Shown: positions 17,077-25,648 of the stretch, piece by piece | Layout: each line of letters opens with the position of its first letter | How positions within the stretch are numbered: position 1 is the stretch's first letter | Assembly (NCBI GenBank): GCA_011390805.1 | Contig: JAABRT010000016.1 | Coordinates: 1-62,767, forward strand | DNA from: Gemmatimonas sp. | Lineage (GTDB): Bacteria; Gemmatimonadota; Gemmatimonadetes; Gemmatimonadales; Gemmatimonadaceae | Direction: 5' to 3' | DNA length: 62,767 nucleotides | The notes under the pieces: generated by a model | Seen by the model: only the letters and a program-made list of their open reading frames with translations | Databases searched by the model: none | Told to the model about the DNA's origin: nothing | Translations under genes and position numbers: made by a program

Positions 17077-18288
17077 ATGATGTCCGTCAAATGCGCCAGC
17101 TTTCGGTCAGCGGTTCTCACGTTCGCCTGCGTTGCCATGGCTGCAGGATGTGCGGGAGACTCCGGCAATCGCGGCATCGTACGTGTCACGGTGGACGGAG
17201 TCAGCGTCGTCAGCAACCCGGCACAACTTGGCGCCGCTCCGACGCTCGAGCTCAGCGACACGATCCTACGCGACATCGGGGGGCTGAAAGAAAACGAAGC
17301 TGACGAGTTCAATCACAACATCAGCACGCTGTCGGGCCTCGCGCTCTCTGATGGTGGCTTGGCGGTGATCGATCAGTTTCGCGTTCACCTCTTCGACTCA
17401 ACGGGACAACAAGTTGCGGTGGTTGGGCGCGCGGGACTCGGCCCGAATGAATTTGTGGGGTTGGAAGACATCTGTCGGATGCGCGGTGACACGTTGATCG
17501 TGTTTGATCAACGCCGTGTAAGCGTGCTCAGTCCGCAAGGCGAGATCGTTCGGCAGTCAACGGTTCCAGACCTCAGCGTTACCGCTCGTGGCTGTTTTGA
17601 GGACGGCACCGTTGTTTCGCAAAGTTTCTCGCGAACAGAGCCGGACTCGGTGATGATATCGCATGCTGTGCGTCGGCGTGACGATGGTAGCATTCTGGAT
17701 ACATTGGGCATGCATCCAGTACTGGCGACCAGAGGCATTGGGCAGTTCATGCTGCACTACGCGCATGGACAGTTTCTCTACATCAGCGACCCGCGCCGGA
17801 ACGAGGTCCGACGGTACCGGCAGGACGGCTCGCTCGATCAGATCGTGCGCATGGCGGACAAGCCGCGTACCATGGATGCGAAGAACGCGCAACGTTGGCT
17901 TGGTGGTGCAGCGCCAATGGCGGGCAGCGGCGCATCAGCATTTGCCAGCCGCTCAAACAAAACGGTGTGGCCGTTCTATCGCGCCATCAAAGTTGACGGT
18001 ACCGGGCGACTTTGGGTGCGCAACTTTCCCGAAGACGACACCGCACCCGATCGCTGGACCGTGTACGACACCAGCGGTGCGCTGATTGGCAGTCTCGATA
18101 TACCACGAAGTCCCGCACGCGCGATCGCGAATCCGCGCCGCGGATATCCGTCCACAATGCCTGGGCAAGCGCCTGAACTCATTGACACGTACGGCGACTT
18201 CGTGATTCTACGTGAGCGCGACAGCCAAGGCGCGGCGCATTTTGTTACGCGGCGTTTGTTGAAGATCGATCAGGAAACTTTGCAATGA
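17077..18288 (+). CDS. Six-bladed beta-propeller lipoprotein, first gene of the propeller run
   Basis: The protein has 403 residues. The signal peptide ends in the lipobox MAAGC (Cys25). Blade motifs are visible: LSGLALSDGGLAVIDQFRVH, then VVGRAGLGPNEFVGLEDICR and TLIVFDQRRVSVLSPQGEI, and later FLYISDPRRNEVRRYRQDGS. The GRxGxGPNEF turn is the family hallmark. It starts at the first of two adjacent ATGs; GGGAAG lies about 16 bases upstream, and a small hairpin (GTGAGTTGCTCAC, 17037-17049) sits in the leader. The stop overlaps the next start (ATGA), so translation is coupled. The function is unknown. Confidence 0.82.
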   Translation: MMSVKCASFRSAVLTFACVAMAAGCAGDSGNRGIVRVTVDGVSVVSNPAQLGAAPTLELSDTILRDIGGLKENEADEFNHNISTLSGLALSDGGLAVIDQFRVHLFDSTGQQVAVVGRAGLGPNEFVGLEDICRMRGDTLIVFDQRRVSVLSPQGEIVRQSTVPDLSVTARGCFEDGTVVSQSFSRTEPDSVMISHAVRRRDDGSILDTLGMHPVLATRGIGQFMLHYAHGQFLYISDPRRNEVRRYRQDGSLDQIVRMADKPRTMDAKNAQRWLGGAAPMAGSGASAFASRSNKTVWPFYRAIKVDGTGRLWVRNFPEDDTAPDRWTVYDTSGALIGSLDIPRSPARAIANPRRGYPSTMPGQAPELIDTYGDFVILRERDSQGAAHFVTRRLLKIDQETLQ

Positions 18289-19412
18289 GTTACAGATGCG
18301 GCCTTGGCGCGCTGGTCGTGTGTGCTCTGTCCGCATGTTCGCCACCAGACCCCATCGACCTCTCGCAACATCCGGACCCTTTGCTCGCGGCACGAGCGAA
18401 CGCGCCTCGACTGCGTCCGGAGTTGATAGCGCGATTATCCGACGAGTTCCTGCTGTACAGTGATTCGCTCGGCCGTTCCACTGTCGATGATTTTTTTGTT
18501 GGACACGGACTGGTTGCCGGCACCGTCGCCGGACAGCGTGCGATCGTGCAGTTCCTGCGGTACACCGATACCTCGCTGCGCACGCAACTCGCGCACTCGT
18601 TTCTCGCCAAGGACCTCCGCATCCTTGGCACGGCGGAAAGCACCTACGTCTGGGCCGTCGATCAGACCAGTGGCGCTGTCTTTGTTGAAGACGTGGGAGG
18701 CAACGAACGGAGGCGGGGTTCCTTCAATCAACGACTCTATGTGCGGAGCGCCTGTCTGACGTCTACAGGCTCGGCGTACTTCGTTGAACGCGATGAACAA
18801 GGCGCAATCTGGCGGCAGGGCTTCCGCGATTCGGTTCTCGAACAGTTGCCAGAGCGCATTCAACTTCCCGCTGCGTTCTCACGTGACGACATTGAAGTTG
18901 AGCTGAGAGGAAACGCCGATGCCCGCTGTGTGCTTTTCGCCAACAAACGTGATTCATTCCTCGTGATTGATCCGAAGACGGAGCAGCTGAAAGGCTACGA
19001 GTATGTCGAATCCGTGCACTCTGTCATGCCCGCTGAGTCAAACGTCGACCGCTGGATGCGCACACTTCGTGAGCGGCAACATCCGGTTACTACCGCGCGA
19101 GACATCGCGGTCAGTGACGATCTGATCGCCGTGCTGCATTCAGGTCGATCAACCGAAGCCCGACGAGTGGTCGATTTTTACCAAGCGTCGGTTGGCTATC
19201 GTGGATCCGTCCGTCTTCCCATGCGCGCCGAGCGAATCGCGTTTGCGTACGGACGACTATACGCGCTTGCACGGAGCTCTACCGAAGCGCTGCTGGTGTC
19301 GTTCGTACTGCCCGCTGAGTATCGCGTTACGATCGACTCCGTGCCGACGCAACAACCGGAGGGACGCGTGCCGGACTTCCTTGTCGACACACTCCCGGAG
19401 GTCCTACCGTGA
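18285..19412 (+). CDS. Propeller-like lipoprotein, second gene of the run
   Basis: The protein has 375 residues. It has a very short signal peptide with lipobox ALSAC (Cys18). The mature part is divergent but has propeller-like repeats (STYVWAVDQTSGAVFVEDVGG, and DIAVSDDLIAVLHSGRSTEA), and lacks the clear GPGE turn of its neighbours. It is therefore called by context and repeat pattern and not by a family motif. Its start overlaps the preceding stop by 4 bases and its stop overlaps the next start by 4 bases, so it is made together with both propeller neighbours, possibly as a partner subunit. Confidence 0.75.
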   Translation: MSYRCGLGALVVCALSACSPPDPIDLSQHPDPLLAARANAPRLRPELIARLSDEFLLYSDSLGRSTVDDFFVGHGLVAGTVAGQRAIVQFLRYTDTSLRTQLAHSFLAKDLRILGTAESTYVWAVDQTSGAVFVEDVGGNERRRGSFNQRLYVRSACLTSTGSAYFVERDEQGAIWRQGFRDSVLEQLPERIQLPAAFSRDDIEVELRGNADARCVLFANKRDSFLVIDPKTEQLKGYEYVESVHSVMPAESNVDRWMRTLRERQHPVTTARDIAVSDDLIAVLHSGRSTEARRVVDFYQASVGYRGSVRLPMRAERIAFAYGRLYALARSSTEALLVSFVLPAEYRVTIDSVPTQQPEGRVPDFLVDTLPEVLP

Positions 19413-20605
19413 CGGCCTCACGTGTGCAAACAATCTTCGCTGCTATCGCGTGCACAGCACTCGTCGGCTGTACTGATGAGCAACGCATCGCTAAGAGTTC
19501 CACTGGCGAATCAGCCACGCCGCTCACCGAGCGGTTTCAGCTTGATGGTCCCGGCGGACGTTCAGGCGGTTTCATTGATCCAATCGCGCGTCAATTCGAA
19601 GACGGGCGCGTGATTATCGCCGATCAGGGTCGCACCACATTGGATGTGTTCTCGCCTAAACGAGAATCTGAAGGCTCGCGCGATGTTCGAGGTTCGGGCC
19701 CGGGCGAAACGACGTCGCCATTCTACGTCGCACTGAGTCATGACACGGTAGTGATGATCAGCGCGTCGATGGGGGCGCGACAGGTGAGTTGGACGCGAAT
19801 ATCTACCAATGAACGGGGCACGTTTTCGCCGCACCGCGCACAGCCTGGCGTGGCGAACTCAACGGCGTTTACAGTGCTCGACCGTTTTGCCTCGGGAGAT
19901 TGGCTCGTGCGCAAGGGAAGCGCGTTTCGCGCGATGCAGTCTCTTCCGTCCGTCGGTGCCTTGATCCCGGACTCCGTAACACTTGGCGTCCTTAGCCAAG
20001 CAGACGCACCTGGCGACTCCAGTTTCACGTGGCTGCCGCGAATGCAGCAGTCCACGATGCTCTGGTTCACATGGCCCGACGGACCAATGCCGAGTGCGGC
20101 GAGTCCACACCCGCTACGCCCCGGTGTGATGCACGCCGTTTCCGGAGACGCGTTGTGGACACTTGATGCAATGACAGGTGAAGGTGAGCGTTGGACAGAT
20201 GGCGTTTCGCGCCTTCGCTTTTCGGTGGAGCTCGCACCGAACGCCGTGCAGGAATCCGATCTGCACGCCGCTCGGGATCGAGCGCTTGCCAATGCCAGCT
20301 CGTCGCTCGATAGCAGTCGTGCATTGGCGTTGTACGATCCCGCGACGGCGCCTGACATCGCCCCGCGCGCGTCACGCCTCGTGCCGGCGCACGATGGCAC
20401 TGTCTGGGTGGAGGTATTCGCTTTCGACTCCGCGTCTGCGCGCTCGTATGTGGCGCTCGACTCACTTGGCGCATCGCGCGGTGTGTTCAGTGCACCGCCG
20501 GGCGTTCGGCTGCAATACGTAGGTCAGACTCTAGTACTTGGCGTTGCACGAGACGTTGATGGAATTGATTACGTTCGGGCGTTCGCGGTGCCTGAAATGC
20601 GTTGA
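19409..20605 (+). CDS. Beta-propeller lipoprotein, third gene of the run
   Basis: The protein has 398 residues, starting at a GTG that overlaps the upstream stop (GTGA). The signal peptide ends in lipobox ALVGC (Cys21). FEDGRVIIADQGRTTLDVFS and RDVRGSGPGETTSPFYVALS give the blade plus GSGPGE turn shared with the family. The C-terminal half (HDGTVWVEVFAFDSASARSY) continues blade-like repeats. The function is unknown. The next gene follows after a gap of about 85 bases, in which GGAG precedes its ATG. Confidence 0.8.
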   Translation: MTASRVQTIFAAIACTALVGCTDEQRIAKSSTGESATPLTERFQLDGPGGRSGGFIDPIARQFEDGRVIIADQGRTTLDVFSPKRESEGSRDVRGSGPGETTSPFYVALSHDTVVMISASMGARQVSWTRISTNERGTFSPHRAQPGVANSTAFTVLDRFASGDWLVRKGSAFRAMQSLPSVGALIPDSVTLGVLSQADAPGDSSFTWLPRMQQSTMLWFTWPDGPMPSAASPHPLRPGVMHAVSGDALWTLDAMTGEGERWTDGVSRLRFSVELAPNAVQESDLHAARDRALANASSSLDSSRALALYDPATAPDIAPRASRLVPAHDGTVWVEVFAFDSASARSYVALDSLGASRGVFSAPPGVRLQYVGQTLVLGVARDVDGIDYVRAFAVPEMR

Positions 20606-20691
20606 CGTTGCGGGATCGCGCGCTCGATTCATCGAAGTCGTGCACTTTTGTGCGCAGAAGATCCCCATTATCGCCCGCCAATGGAGAGCGT

Positions 20692-21126
20692 ATGATCAGT
20701 TTGCAAGTTGTCAGCCGAATGTTGCTGGTCATCGGCATTATCGCCCTCGTGTCGCCACCGCTCGCTGATGCAACGCAAGGCGGCACTGGCAGCACTCGCG
20801 CAATCGCGGGGCGTGTTCTTCAGGTTGGTGTCGACACGCCGATCCCGGGCGTGCAAGTACGGGTGCGCGGTGAACGCATCGGCTCCTCTACAGGTGCGCA
20901 AGGACGGTTCGCGTTGGCCGATGTCCCGGCAGGTCCGGTTGAACTCGTACTGCGTCATCCGTGCTACTTCCCCGTGCAGGTGACGCTTCCTGCGACCGGC
21001 GACGTTTCAGTCGCTATCGGTCTACCATACGATCAAGCATCGAACAGGCGTGCAGGTTGTGGCGGGCTTGATGCCAGAAAGCCGGATACGCCGAGCTCTC
21101 CAGATACGCACACGCAATCGCAATAA
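20692..21126 (+). CDS. Small exported protein with carboxypeptidase-regulatory-like domain
   Basis: The protein has 144 residues with a signal peptide of about 28 residues. A single transthyretin-like/carboxypeptidase-regulatory domain follows (about 35-110): IAGRVLQVGVDTPIPGVQVR, then GAQGRFALADVPAGPVELVL. This domain is usually fused to TonB-dependent receptors; here it stands alone, followed by a polar tail rich in Asp, Ser and Thr. An upstream start near 20602 is possible but would add a non-signal extension. The ATG at 20692 with GGAG a few bases before it is preferred. It ends the plus-strand propeller run and probably shares its transcript. Confidence 0.72.
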   Translation: MISLQVVSRMLLVIGIIALVSPPLADATQGGTGSTRAIAGRVLQVGVDTPIPGVQVRVRGERIGSSTGAQGRFALADVPAGPVELVLRHPCYFPVQVTLPATGDVSVAIGLPYDQASNRRAGCGGLDARKPDTPSSPDTHTQSQ

Positions 21127-21140
21127 GCATCCACTTCTGT

Positions 21141-22283
21141 TCACGGCCACGGATGCCGCTGTATGGTTTCCAGCTCATCGTCATCAATCGACACCGTGTA
21201 CACAACACCATCACCGAATCCTACAATGCGCTGCGAACTCGGCATCACGAGTCGCTGTGCAAGGCGACCGGTGCGATCCACGATGTCGTAGTAACGGCCC
21301 GGTTGCAACGGGTTGAGTGTTCGCTCTACAGCAATCGCACCACTGGCCAGAGGCACAAGCGCCTGTCGCTGAAATGGCGGCAATACCTTCGGCCACGATG
21401 GCATTTCGTCAGCGGTGAACTTGCCCTGCAAACCGCCGGTGTACTTTCTGTTGAGGAACGCCTGCTTTTGACGGGCGTCAACAGGGACCGCTTCAAACGG
21501 CAACGGCTTGTCGCGCACGTGTTGGCCGGTGGGCGACACCCAATCCACGCGGTAAGGATGACGCCGCGCGATGGCCACCCATCCGTCAAAGAACAGATAG
21601 GCCTGGTCCGCAGCGGCAAACGGGGCGGACACCATGAAGTTCATTTTTCCCTCGGGCACTGACTTGGTATGGCGCGCAATGCCACCGTACTCTCCCGCAA
21701 TGATCGCAACTGTGTCGCTGCGACGAGTGCTCTCCATGCGGGCCACCACCAGCAGCGATTCTGCAGCCATGAACAAGGGCGGCGCAGCTACCCAGCCGGG
21801 AGGTTTTACCGTCTTGAAAGGATGCACCTCCACATGTCGTCCTGATGCGTCGTAGCCGGCAAGTGATATTTGCACGGCGTACTCTCCGGTCGGGTTCATC
21901 GCATCGAGCACACGATCCGGCCCCATCAGAATCCAGCGTCGTGTGTTTGGATCTTCGAGTATTGAAGAATCGCCGAACCACGGAAAAATGCGGTTGACTT
22001 CCAGATATTCGCCCGGTCCGCGCCCCTTTCGGCCGACGACGCGCGCTGACAGTTCGCTCCAATCGATGGCAACGATGTCATTCGCATATCCGTCCACAAC
22101 GAGCAGCGTGCCATCACTGAGTTGCCGCGTTGACGTGATGCGGCGAAACTCGTAGTCGACGTGATGTGTCGGCGGCTGAAGTTGTGTGGGAGTGGGCTGC
22201 GCGAGTGCTGTCTGTGTTGCATATACAGACAGCAGCATTGCGACGAATACGGACTTCATGCAGCGGTACATAGCCTCTATCAT
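21141..22283 (-). CDS. Exported six-bladed beta-propeller protein
   Basis: The protein has about 380 residues. The signal peptide (MKSVFVAMLLSVYATQTALA) is followed by blade motifs LSDGTLLVVDGYANDIVAID and VVGRKGRGPGEYLEVNRIFP, the family turn. No lipobox Cys is seen, so the mature protein may be soluble in the periplasm or secreted. Three starts are possible (ATG at 22283, 22271 or 22259); 22283 has AGG at 5 bases spacing. It lies 7 bases after the stop of the next propeller gene on the same strand, so the pair forms an operon convergent with the plus-strand run. Confidence 0.8.
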   Translation of the reverse strand: MIEAMYRCMKSVFVAMLLSVYATQTALAQPTPTQLQPPTHHVDYEFRRITSTRQLSDGTLLVVDGYANDIVAIDWSELSARVVGRKGRGPGEYLEVNRIFPWFGDSSILEDPNTRRWILMGPDRVLDAMNPTGEYAVQISLAGYDASGRHVEVHPFKTVKPPGWVAAPPLFMAAESLLVVARMESTRRSDTVAIIAGEYGGIARHTKSVPEGKMNFMVSAPFAAADQAYLFFDGWVAIARRHPYRVDWVSPTGQHVRDKPLPFEAVPVDARQKQAFLNRKYTGGLQGKFTADEMPSWPKVLPPFQRQALVPLASGAIAVERTLNPLQPGRYYDIVDRTGRLAQRLVMPSSQRIVGFGDGVVYTVSIDDDELETIQRHPWP

Positions 22284-22290
22284 GAACGCC

Positions 22291-23403
22291 TCACGGTCTC
22301 TGCAGGTGAAACTTCGACACCGACACCCGCCACTCCCCAGTCGCTGCATCCTCTTTCCAGTCGACCACGTGTCCGTTGCTGTACGTTCGGCCAATGAGCG
22401 AGTCGGCTTCCCACTCGGCGATGAGTTTCAACTTCTGTACGTCCAGAACTTCTACACGAGTCTTGTACCGCGGTCGCGATTCGAGTGCAGCGAGCGGCAA
22501 TCGTTCGGCGCTGACCTTCTCCACAGACGGACCCGATTTCCATCGCGGATCGGGCACCAGATAGAGCACCCATAACAAGCCTGCAGCATCCTCCCAAAAG
22601 GCAGAGATCATCACATCCGGTTTACGATCAAACACTCCGCTCGACGGCTGCTGTCCTCGGTTGAAATCGGCACGTGGAAACCATGACGCATTCCGCTGCA
22701 GAGTGAAATCCGAACGCAGGTTTTTGTCATAGTGAGTAATGTCGCGTTCATGCAGGCGGGCAACCCAGAAGCCCCCATCCTTCGCGTTCGAGAGCAGGCG
22801 TTGGCTTTTCCAGCGTTCACCGGACGCCATGCTCGATTCTTCCAGCATGGATACACGACGACCTGCGCTGTCGGTCACGATGAGCGAGTAGCCAACGTTT
22901 CCAGATGGAAAGAATCCTGATATCACCAGACCGCCATCCGGTCGCAGCAGTGCCGGTCGACCGGGGCCACCGAATGCAGCAGGCACTGCTTGGCTGCGCA
23001 CAAGGTTGCCACTTCCTGTGAAAACAGTGTGTCGTCCAAGTTCGACATCAAGCAGATGGATCGTTCCGTTTGCAGCAACAAACAGGTTGCGAACAAAGCG
23101 CAACTCACCGGGGCCGGAACCCTCACGCCCGAATCGCGACTGCAACGAGCCGTCGCGATGAAACACCTTTATCGCGCTCTCCTTTCCGTCGGAGTAGAAG
23201 AGCGCACCGGCATTATCAATCGCCAGGACATACGGCTCCGTGTTGATCTCGCTTGGATCAAGCTCCGTGGATCTTCGCAGTTCAATGCGGCATTCCTTGC
23301 ACGTCACTGTTGACGGAATTGACCTCACCTGTGCTTCCAGGCCGGACGTTCCGCCGAGCAACAGGAAAAGCGAGATGCACGCAAGACGCCTATTCAAGCT
23401 CAC
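22291..23403 (-). CDS. Exported six-bladed beta-propeller protein
   Basis: The protein has 370 residues from a GTG start preceded by AGGGGA. The signal peptide ends near residue 24 (GLEAQ). A Cys pair (TCKECRIELRR) directly follows the signal region. Then come LAIDNAGALFYSDGKESAIK, FGREGSGPGELRFVRNLFVA (GPGE turn) and further blades (TIHLLDVELGRHTVF). The layout matches other 6-bladed propeller proteins of the FCB group. The ligand is unknown. It is the first gene of a two-gene operon with the propeller downstream and divergent from the outer-membrane barrel gene. Confidence 0.8.
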   Translation of the reverse strand: MSLNRRLACISLFLLLGGTSGLEAQVRSIPSTVTCKECRIELRRSTELDPSEINTEPYVLAIDNAGALFYSDGKESAIKVFHRDGSLQSRFGREGSGPGELRFVRNLFVAANGTIHLLDVELGRHTVFTGSGNLVRSQAVPAAFGGPGRPALLRPDGGLVISGFFPSGNVGYSLIVTDSAGRRVSMLEESSMASGERWKSQRLLSNAKDGGFWVARLHERDITHYDKNLRSDFTLQRNASWFPRADFNRGQQPSSGVFDRKPDVMISAFWEDAAGLLWVLYLVPDPRWKSGPSVEKVSAERLPLAALESRPRYKTRVEVLDVQKLKLIAEWEADSLIGRTYSNGHVVDWKEDAATGEWRVSVSKFHLQRP

Positions 23404-23529
23404 TCCCCTAGGTTACGTGAGCACCCCGCGCTGATCATCCGCGAACTTGTCAAGCTGCGCACAGCGTGTCAACGGCACCAAAACAGAAATAGATCGGAGC
23501 CTTCGCAGTTCATTCCAAGTGAGGTGGCG

Positions 23530-24117
23530 ATGAATGTACAGCTCTTTCGATGGGCTACTCTGGCGTTTGCCACGGCGCTACTAGCGACACCGGCTTCCGC
23601 TCAGGATTCCCGGCCGCTTTCTATCGGCGTGATGGGTGGCATCAGCTTGCCTGTCGGCGAGTACCGCAATGAACGTGAGAGCGCATTCAACATCACAGGA
23701 AATGTGTATCTTCGCCCGGGTACTGGACTGTTCATGTTTCGCGGCGATGTCGGATACGAACGCTTTCAAGGCAAGGGCGCCGGTAACAGGCGACGTCAGG
23801 ATCTGAATGTGTTGTCGGTAACCGCAAATATTCGGGCCCCGATTGGTTCAGCCGGTGCGGAACGCGGAGTGCGTCCGTACTTCGTTGGAGGTGGTGGCTT
23901 GTATCGGCGAACAACCGACATTGTGGTGTTCGATGCGCCAAGGATCACGCGATCGACCAACGATTTCGGCGTCGCGTTTGGAGGCGGTGTGGAGTTTGCG
24001 CTCGCGGGCGTTGCCACATTCGCTGAAGCCCGTTTGGTGAGCGTCTTTGGCGAGAGAAGAGACATCTCATTTCCGACGGCGCGATGGATTCCCGTGACGT
24101 TTGGTTTTCGCTTTTAG
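23530..24117 (+). CDS. Outer-membrane beta-barrel protein (porin-like, OmpA/OmpX-type)
   Basis: The protein has 195 residues. A signal peptide (about 1-24, ending in ASA) is followed by a small barrel of alternating strands: LSIGVMGGISLPVGEY, TGLFMFRGDVGYERF, VRPYFVGGGGLYRRT and FGVAFGGGVEFALAGV, with the last strand ending in Phe (TFGFRF), the outer-membrane assembly signal. The size fits an 8-stranded barrel. The specific role is unknown. The ATG at 23530 follows GAGGTGG; a GTG at 23524 is an alternative. It is divergent from the propeller gene. Confidence 0.8.
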   Translation: MNVQLFRWATLAFATALLATPASAQDSRPLSIGVMGGISLPVGEYRNERESAFNITGNVYLRPGTGLFMFRGDVGYERFQGKGAGNRRRQDLNVLSVTANIRAPIGSAGAERGVRPYFVGGGGLYRRTTDIVVFDAPRITRSTNDFGVAFGGGVEFALAGVATFAEARLVSVFGERRDISFPTARWIPVTFGFRF

Positions 24118-24160
24118 CGTTGTACCGAATCGTCGCCGCAGACGAGTGGACCGTGACACG

Positions 24161-25492
24161 TCACCCGAAGATCAGTCGGCTCGTCCCAGAAAGCGCGTAC
24201 GACGTACGACCGGCGCCTTCGCGCGGGAGCGCCACCACATACCCCTCCTTCATCAAGAAGGAGAGCGCATTCGACACCGAGGCCTGCGAAACCTTCCAGA
24301 GTCGCTTGAGATCCGCTTGGGTTCGCGTAGCTGAAGGATCTTGCTCTCCCCACGCCTTGAGTTGATCGACGCGTTTCTGTTCGCGAAGCGCCTCGAGGTC
24401 GGACGCATACCGCCGTTGAAGGGTCGGTCGGATCTCGGCCGTCTTGAGGGGACGAACGCGGGTCTCTCCTGCCTCCGCCGTCACGGCGCTCCGAATGTTA
24501 GGCCGGATCCCGTCGTCGAGGGCCTTGAGTAAGCCGCGGAGGTCTCCGCGATAAAGGGTGTACAGGTCTGCTACCGATGCATCGTCGATAGGCGGAATCG
24601 GACTGGCGTCAGCGTCAAGCCGGTTGTGCCAATATCGCTCGGCCAGCAGTTGGTGCACATCGTCGAGCGCCATCGGCGGAACAACGAGTGTGCTGAACAC
24701 GGTGCGGACTTGGGCGTGTGTATTTACGACTGCTTGGACGGCTTCTGCCGTCCCGGCAATGACCACGTGGAGCCCTGGGTGCATGAGCATAGGGTCGCGC
24801 AGCGCGCGGAACAGGTCTGCGCTTGCCGCGGCGTCGGCCTCGGTGAGTGTCTCGAGGTTGTTGATGTGCACGACGATGCCACGCGTGTCTGCGCCTCGTA
24901 CCAGAGCGATCAGGTCGCCAAGGATGCGTACGCCGTCGGCCAGCACGTCCTTCGGGGCGGTCAGAGCGCGACTCCGGCTGGCGCTTGCACCGGCACCCAT
25001 GAATGAAGCGCCCCCGCCCTCGCCTGTCGTCACCTTGGAGACGCGGGCGATCTGCTCAGCGGCTTCCATTGCACTGTTCCCGGCGGTCATCGGGCGGTTG
25101 GCCAAGATGGTTTCGTAAACCAGGCTGAGGAAGCGGCCGAAGAGCCCTTCGGATGAATCGTTGGGCAGCAGCGCCACAAAATCGTCGACCGTGAAGTAGC
25201 CGTTTTCTCGCGCGCGCGCTTTGAACTGTTTCACCAGAGTGGTCTTCCCCACACCCGGCGCGCCGGCGATAGCCTGTCGCGACGATGAGTGGCCCGCTCC
25301 ATAAAGGACGCCCTCCAGTTCCTCGACCTCCGCTGCCCGGCCAACAAACAGGCTGAGCGGGTGCGCTTCGTCATTACCGCCGAGCGATTCCTGCCAGAAG
25401 GGAGTCGCGCGCTGGTTGAAGATGTTCCATGGCGTCGGAAGCGGGGAAAGGGGCATAGCAGACGGCTCAGGTTTTATAGGGCTGACGACCAT
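24161..25492 (-). CDS. ATPase (AAA/STAND-like) with C-terminal winged helix
   Basis: The protein has 443 residues. SLFVGRAAEVEELEGVLYG (about 48) opens an AAA_16/Orc-Cdc6-like module, with Walker A AGAPGVGKTTLV (about 77-88) and a Walker-B-like strand GIVVHINNLETL where the Asp is replaced by Asn. A conserved TAEAVQAVV and lid region follow. The C-terminal ~70 residues (TRTQADLKRLWKVSQASVSN, then FLMKEGYVVAL) form a winged helix-turn-helix that could bind DNA. Such proteins occur as signalling ATPases or in mobile-element control. It is alone, and its upstream region carries repeated TTATAG boxes. The start could be the ATG at 25492 or 25456. Confidence 0.75.
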   Translation of the reverse strand: MVVSPIKPEPSAMPLSPLPTPWNIFNQRATPFWQESLGGNDEAHPLSLFVGRAAEVEELEGVLYGAGHSSSRQAIAGAPGVGKTTLVKQFKARARENGYFTVDDFVALLPNDSSEGLFGRFLSLVYETILANRPMTAGNSAMEAAEQIARVSKVTTGEGGGASFMGAGASASRSRALTAPKDVLADGVRILGDLIALVRGADTRGIVVHINNLETLTEADAAASADLFRALRDPMLMHPGLHVVIAGTAEAVQAVVNTHAQVRTVFSTLVVPPMALDDVHQLLAERYWHNRLDADASPIPPIDDASVADLYTLYRGDLRGLLKALDDGIRPNIRSAVTAEAGETRVRPLKTAEIRPTLQRRYASDLEALREQKRVDQLKAWGEQDPSATRTQADLKRLWKVSQASVSNALSFLMKEGYVVALPREGAGRTSYALSGTSRLIFG

Positions 25493-25571
25493 CAAGGCCT
25501 ATCGAAACAGTTTATAGGCCCGTTGGCTTATAGACAACCACTATCAGGTTTCTTTCCAAGCAGGCCAATAG
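25474..25571. repeat. TTATAG/CAATAG boxes with regular spacing upstream of the ATPase gene
   Basis: TTATAG occurs at 25474, 25512 and 25528, with the variant CAATAG at 25566; the intervals are 38, 16 and 38 bases. The region is AT-rich for this genome and lies at the 5' end of the ATPase gene, the first box inside the frame if the ATG at 25492 is used. They may be operator sites for the ATPase's own winged helix or -10-like promoter elements. Confidence 0.4.
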
Positions 25572-25589
25572 AACCCTCTCCCTAACGAA

Positions 25590-25621
25590 GCGGGCCCCGG
25601 GAATCGAATCCCAGGGCCCGC
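25590..25621. terminator. Strong hairpin downstream of pilC
   Basis: An 8-base GC stem (GCGGGCCC 25590-25597 with GGGCCCGC 25614-25621) continues after one mismatch as GGGA/TCCC around a 6-base loop. It lies 28 bases beyond the pilC stop codon and upstream of the ATPase gene. It has no long T-run, so it is a terminator-like structure, possibly Rho-assisted. Confidence 0.6.
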
Positions 25622-25648
25622 TCGCGCATCCGTCCTGCATTCCTACTT

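Noticed and set aside
25590..25621. Possible tRNA or tRNA-end attachment site (minus strand reads a T-arm-like GGGATTCGATTCCC)
   Set aside because: No anticodon arm, D-arm or CCA end is present nearby, position 53/61 pairing is wrong, and the symmetrical GC stem fits a terminator after pilC.
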